This document shows positions 60,284 to 64,000 of a DNA stretch of 64,000 bases, one piece after another. Positions within the stretch are counted from its first letter, which is position 1. Every line of letters starts with the position of its first letter. The translations under genes and the position numbers were made by a program. Under the pieces are notes generated by a model. It was not told where the DNA came from. It did no database searches and saw only the letters and a program-made list of their open reading frames with translations. Source of the stretch: Komagataella phaffii GS115 (taxonomy: Eukaryota; Ascomycota; Pichiomycetes; Pichiales; Pichiaceae); NCBI RefSeq assembly GCF_000027005.1, contig NC_012963.1, forward strand, positions 682,001 through 746,000, given 5' to 3'.

Positions 60284-61020
60284 TACAGTGGGTGCATTTT
60301 TCATGTGATGGGTGCATAAATCTCTGTTTCTATACATCTATTCCATGATGGTTGTCCCATGATAGCTAGAGCATGTTCGTTTGCCAGTGTTTACTCTTCA
60401 CTGGCTTGAGGAGACCTTCTCCTTGCGAACTTCAGCAGCTTTTATTCCAAGACGAAAAAATCGTTTTTTCACGATCGAAGTTGACTTGCACTTGATGTGC
60501 TTAACTCCGAGAATTAGAGCTTTAGAAATTTTCGCTCGCCGTGATCCATATTGTTTTTGATGCACGCTTCCTTCGGGAAAATTTGGCGTCCAATATGAAC
60601 AACAGCATAGACAGCCTCTACTAAGTCAATTACTAATCATTAAACATTCCTTTGTTACTACACAGAGCACCCCATTGGGGGGACTCGATATCCAAATATA
60701 CGAGCTAATAGTTTCGGCTCACCAGATCTTTAGATCTTCGATGCTCTCGTTTGATCCTCTTCATGTCTAGTTGCTAATTGCTCAGCAGGATTAACGCAAT
60801 GAAGACCCAAAACATGCCTTCAGCCCTTGAACTCCTTCGTCTATATTCTTTGTATACCAATGAGCTTGTTTTATCCTTTCTTACGAGTTCACTGTACTTT
60901 ATGGTAAGATTCAACATCCAGAAGCAGTGTAAATGTTTTTACGCACTCTCGCTATTTTAGCTTCGAAAATTAACACCTAAAAGATAAACTTGGACCTCCG
61001 GTGTCGTACGCAAGGTGAAC
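60284..61020. other. Intergenic region upstream of the SET gene
   Basis: A 737-bp stretch. It contains arrestin 3' sequence and the SET gene promoter. A weak possible upstream exon (ATG 60799, donor GTAAGA 60904, acceptor AG 61013-61014) is frame-compatible with the SET ORF; it encodes a hydrophobic, unlikely N-terminus. Confidence 0.4.
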
Positions 61021-62790
61021 ATGCTAGCCTCACAGAGCGAAGAGGAGCCCTTTTCCTTCTACATGTGGTGTGATATGCCGTCCAGGCCTTCCAGAAATAG
61101 TTTAAAGGATTCAACGTATTTACCTCTGAGTGAACTATTAGAACACGGTGAAGCTCCAACAACGCGTCCCAGTAGGAAACTGACTAGGTCCATTGAACAA
61201 TGCAAAAAATGGGTTGCATGTATAGACCATAGCAATTTCCCCGGTCACTGGTCCGTCGGTAAACGAGGTTGTCGCACCAAAGTACAACTGCAGATGCAGT
61301 TAATCTTGAGCGCAGCTACTGGATCTCCTTTGAAGCTTTGGATTTTTAGTCAAAGAGGATTAGAAGTGGTATCGTTTTTGCTTATTCCCAAACCAGAAGC
61401 TTTGCAGTTTGTTTCCCCGACAAGAAAGCAGAAACGCAAAATTGTTTCCCTGCCCAACAGCAACTTCAGAGCTACAACCGCAGAATGGGCTAACCTAGCG
61501 AAGAACATTTGGAGAAGCTCAAAAGAACATGATAAAGTTATCAAAAACAGCAGATCATTAAGAGATTACAATAGTTGCAACTGTAGAGTTAATTGTGGTG
61601 ATCTCTGTCTCAATCGAATTCTTCAAATCGAATGTGATTCTACCATCTGCAAACTATCAGAGACACGTAGTTGCGGGAACACCCAATTTACGACGTTGGA
61701 ACTAGGTATATCTTCATTGTTCAGAGAAGGCACACGTGTTTGTCGCATTGATGACAAAAAAGGTTATGGCTTAGTAGCCATACGAGAATTTGCGCCATAT
61801 GAGTTAATCTGTGAATACACTGGTGAAGTCATTAATCAAGAAGTCGTTAAGGAAAGGCTTTCAAAGAAGAAAGTCTTTCACTACTATCATCTTTCTCTAG
61901 AGCAGGGACTTTCGATAGATTCTACTGTAAAGGGTTCAGTAGCCAGATTCGTCAATCATTCTTGTGCGCCCAATGCAGAAGTTCAGAAGTGGTACGTACA
62001 GGACGAACCCAGAATTGGATTATTTGCAGGTTCGAAAGGTATAATACCAGGAGATGAGATTACTTACGATTACAATTTCATCTGGCTAGAGAATGCCGAA
62101 CCTCAACTGTGTTACTGCCAATCTGCCAATTGCAGGGGTGTGATAGGTAAGAAACACTCACCATCTCCAGTCTCTCAACCAACCAAGTCTTCGAAAAGGA
62201 CCCCTCAGGAGGGTTCCCAGCCAAGTAGAAAGAGGGGGCAACATAAAATCAAGGACAATCAACTTCTTAAAACGGAGAAGGACACTGACGCAAGGCGACT
62301 AAGGCGGAGTATTCGGCACAAAGGCCTAGCGCCTGACGTAGGCAACACGCTACAGAGGTTACCCCTACATGTAAGAAAACAACTATCAATTGATATGGCA
62401 CCTCCTGGCAAAGCGGATGACATCTCAAGACAGCTACTTGCAGTCCTATTACCAACTGAAGGCAGAACAAGGTCTTCTCGTCAAAGGAAAGTAGTAGAAG
62501 CCTGTATAAAAACAGGAATTCCTTTGAAATACACGGGACTAGATATCAAGGAACCGTTTCCAAAGAAACGTGTGAATAAACGAAACTCTGCTCGCAAGCT
62601 AAGATCGTCTTCGAAAAGTTCATCCACATCAAAAAAAAGTGCCTCCGAAACTTTGATCCTCAAAGAAGAGCCCAAAAACCACCCTCCGCCTCCAAGAGTT
62701 TCAGAAAAACTGAAGATTGCTCACATCATCCACTCTTCTGAAGAATCTCTTTCCTCCATCCCCTTTCACCCTATTAACCAAATCAACTAA
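61021..62790 (+). CDS. Ash1-type SET-domain histone methyltransferase
   Basis: A 589-residue protein starting at the ATG 61021 (MLASQSEEE). The AWS domain is at about 185-235 (CNCRVNCGDLCLNRILQIEC then CGNTQF). The SET domain (about 236-360) has GYGLVAIREFAPYELICEYTGE, the catalytic-site block RFVNHSCAPNAEVQKW and EITYDYNF. Post-SET cysteines are CYCQSANCRGVIG. A basic Ser-rich tail follows. AWS-SET-postSET proteins are H3K36 methyltransferases; the FVNHSC...QKW and CRGVIG forms point to the Ash1/ASH1L group, not SET2, because the WW and SRI domains of Set2 are missing. S. cerevisiae has Set2 only. Confidence 0.8.
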   Translation: MLASQSEEEPFSFYMWCDMPSRPSRNSLKDSTYLPLSELLEHGEAPTTRPSRKLTRSIEQCKKWVACIDHSNFPGHWSVGKRGCRTKVQLQMQLILSAATGSPLKLWIFSQRGLEVVSFLLIPKPEALQFVSPTRKQKRKIVSLPNSNFRATTAEWANLAKNIWRSSKEHDKVIKNSRSLRDYNSCNCRVNCGDLCLNRILQIECDSTICKLSETRSCGNTQFTTLELGISSLFREGTRVCRIDDKKGYGLVAIREFAPYELICEYTGEVINQEVVKERLSKKKVFHYYHLSLEQGLSIDSTVKGSVARFVNHSCAPNAEVQKWYVQDEPRIGLFAGSKGIIPGDEITYDYNFIWLENAEPQLCYCQSANCRGVIGKKHSPSPVSQPTKSSKRTPQEGSQPSRKRGQHKIKDNQLLKTEKDTDARRLRRSIRHKGLAPDVGNTLQRLPLHVRKQLSIDMAPPGKADDISRQLLAVLLPTEGRTRSSRQRKVVEACIKTGIPLKYTGLDIKEPFPKKRVNKRNSARKLRSSSKSSSTSKKSASETLILKEEPKNHPPPPRVSEKLKIAHIIHSSEESLSSIPFHPINQIN

Positions 62791-63239
62791 GAAATATTTA
62801 GGGCGCATATTTTTATCGCCGCTAATATAGCCTAATATACTTTTATCTATTAGTGATCATTCTATACTATGTGTAATCTAAACGAAATCTTCATGTATCA
62901 TAGTTGGGACAACTTCTATCTTAAAGACTCGATACATACTCTAGTCACAATACCCCAGTCGCGACCTTGGTGTCTGTAGGCATTCTTCCCCTTGACAGGA
63001 TAAAAAAAGGTCCACAAAATGCCTATTCTTAGAGACGTTTCAAACGTAAACGCTGGAAATGCACAGCATATATTCAGAGTGTTGACCTTAATCCGCTTTA
63101 GGAAAGCTCAGATGAAAGTTCGCATAACTGGACCCTTACATGCCCAGTCGCGGATTTAGTGTCCGTCGCATTCTCCTCGTTGACAGGATATAAAAAAGTC
63201 CACAAAAGCAACCTGGTTCTAAAGAGATTTCAAACGTAA
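62791..63239. other. Promoter of the chitin deacetylase gene with imperfect tandem repeat
   Basis: A 449-bp stretch dominated by an imperfect repeat (see the repeat entry). Shared blocks include CCCAGTCGCG, TTGACAGGATA, GTCCACAAAA and TTTCAAACGTAAA. Confidence 0.65.
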
Positions 63240-63307
63240 ATGACTCAAAAGACACAGTATATAATCATTTTGTTGACTCTGATAGTTTCAGCTTTCTCCG
63301 AAAGCTC
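62954..63307 (+). repeat. Decayed tandem duplication of promoter and gene start
   Basis: Copy A is about 62954-63109 and copy B about 63143-63307, which includes the chitin deacetylase start. Blocks in the same order: CCCAGTCGCG (62954/63143), GCATTCT, TTGACAGGATA, GTCCACAAAA, TTCTTAGAGA/TTCTAAAGAGA, TTTCAAACGTAAA and GTTGAC, ending GAAAGCTC (63102/63300). The offset grows from 189 to 198 through small indels. In copy A the ATG position is lost. Copy A is thus a relic of the promoter, signal peptide included. Confidence 0.8.
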
Positions 63308-64000
63308 GGGTCAAAATGCTGACGGGGCTCTCCCTTCTGATTCTACCGAAATATTCAAAACCCAACCATTCCCTGACTGGCTCCATGCCTTCACTGGGCT
63401 TAATGCTTGGCCTGATGAAAACCCACCATATATTCCCCTGGAGTTTATCGATTTTGAAAACATTGTCAGTGACCCTAGAAGAGAATTTGGAACCTGTCCC
63501 CCAGATAGAAGTACCTGTTCCTTCGACTGTTACAAATGCATCAGTTTTGATGATGCCTATACTTGCCCCAAACTTTCGCAGACATTCGACGATGGCCCAT
63601 CTCCTTCTACCCCTAAATTGCTGGCAGCATTAACGCACAACACCACATTCTTCACCGTTGGGCTGAATGTAGTTAAGTACCCAGAAGTGTATCAGCAGAT
63701 ACAGCAGAAGGGTCATCTCTTAGGATTGCACACCTGGAGTCATAAGTTTCTTCCCTCGTTATCGAACGAGGAAATCATTGCTCAATTTCAGTGGTCAATT
63801 TGGGCAATGAATGCAACTGGTCACCACCTGCCCAAGTGGTACAGACCACCATATGGTGGAATTGACAATCGAGTTAGGTCGATTGCACGTCAATTCGGAA
63901 TGCAAGCTGTGCTTTGGGATTATGACTCCTTCGATTGGAAATTGGAGTCAGTCCCTCCTCAGCGAACTGAAAGCGAAATCTATAGTGACGTTCAAAGATG
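63240..64000 (+). CDS. Chitin deacetylase, NodB family (5' part; runs off window)
   Basis: The frame opens at the ATG 63240 and stays open to the end of the window (253 codons). A signal peptide is visible at about 6-20 (QYIIILLTLIVSAFS). NodB catalytic motifs follow: TFDDGP (115-120), HTWSH (164-168) and RPPYGG. A Cys-rich segment (about 83-108) lies before the catalytic domain, as in yeast Cda1/Cda2. It removes acetyl groups from chitin in the cell wall; in S. cerevisiae this is spore-wall chitosan synthesis. Its 5' region lies in copy B of the tandem duplication. The 3' end is outside the window. Confidence 0.88.
   Translation, partial: MTQKTQYIIILLTLIVSAFSESSGQNADGALPSDSTEIFKTQPFPDWLHAFTGLNAWPDENPPYIPLEFIDFENIVSDPRREFGTCPPDRSTCSFDCYKCISFDDAYTCPKLSQTFDDGPSPSTPKLLAALTHNTTFFTVGLNVVKYPEVYQQIQQKGHLLGLHTWSHKFLPSLSNEEIIAQFQWSIWAMNATGHHLPKWYRPPYGGIDNRVRSIARQFGMQAVLWDYDSFDWKLESVPPQRTESEIYSDVQR

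Noticed and set aside
1..64000. CRISPR arrays, rRNA, tRNA, LTR retrotransposons
   Set aside because: I looked for regular spaced repeats, rRNA segments, tRNA cloverleafs and integrase or reverse-transcriptase frames; none was seen.

Overview
The window reads as nuclear chromosomal DNA of a budding yeast, most likely Komagataella (Pichia) phaffii or a close relative. The gene set is that of Saccharomycotina (DEF1, NHP6, TIM12, REG1, RPN9, MUB1, OAC1, NPL3, UBX2, HLJ1, INO80, RRS1, SLD3, TAF6, RMD9, GPA1, RSM7, COR1, MRP2). Genes are compact and mostly intronless. The few introns use GTAAGT/GTGAGT donors and a strict TACTAAC branch point. Several genes are rare or absent in Saccharomyces: an IBTK-like protein, a kinesin-3, a UNC13/Munc13-like protein and an Ash1-type SET protein. 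The species call is inference from gene content; no sequence comparison was run.

Layout. 0-9 kb: DEF1, spliced NHP6, TIM12 (-), an ankyrin/RCC1/BTB protein resembling human IBTK, spliced RPS22 (-). 9-19 kb: TTI1 with a small first exon, REG1, RPN9, and MUB1 split over two reading frames. 19-28.6 kb: OAC1 (-), a WD40 gene overlapping BNA7 (-), NPL3, a short kinesin-3 (-), UBX2, a MARVEL membrane protein (-). 28.6-36.5 kb: a 1.1 kb gene-poor stretch, HLJ1, INO80 (-), RRS1, a SWIB/DEK-C protein. 36.6-45.7 kb: UNC13-like, LAM-type sterol transfer protein, CorA/Alr Mg2+ transporter (-), a small mitochondrial protein. 46-52.6 kb: a small hypothetical gene, SLD3, TAF6 (-), RMD9. 52.6-64 kb: GPA1, a Pho85 cyclin (probably PCL5), RSM7 (-), COR1 (-), MRP2, a possible small membrane protein (-), an alpha-arrestin, an Ash1-like SET methyltransferase, and the 5' part of a chitin deacetylase that runs off the window.

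The genes are mostly independent housekeeping units. Some neighbours share a theme: RMD9, RSM7, COR1 and MRP2 all serve mitochondrial gene expression or respiration, and COR1/MRP2 share a divergent promoter. A perfect Gcn4-type site upstream of the Pho85 cyclin supports the PCL5 assignment.

Most notable observations: a decayed tandem duplication of the promoter and signal-peptide region of the chitin deacetylase gene; an IBTK-like gene with no usable in-frame AUG; MUB1 split by a +1 frame change; a 12-nt micro-exon start for TTI1 (12 codons); a 29-bp same-strand overlap of BNA7 and a WD40 gene; and a strong hairpin plus 13-bp tandem repeat upstream of HLJ1. I found no tRNA, rRNA, transposon or CRISPR array.
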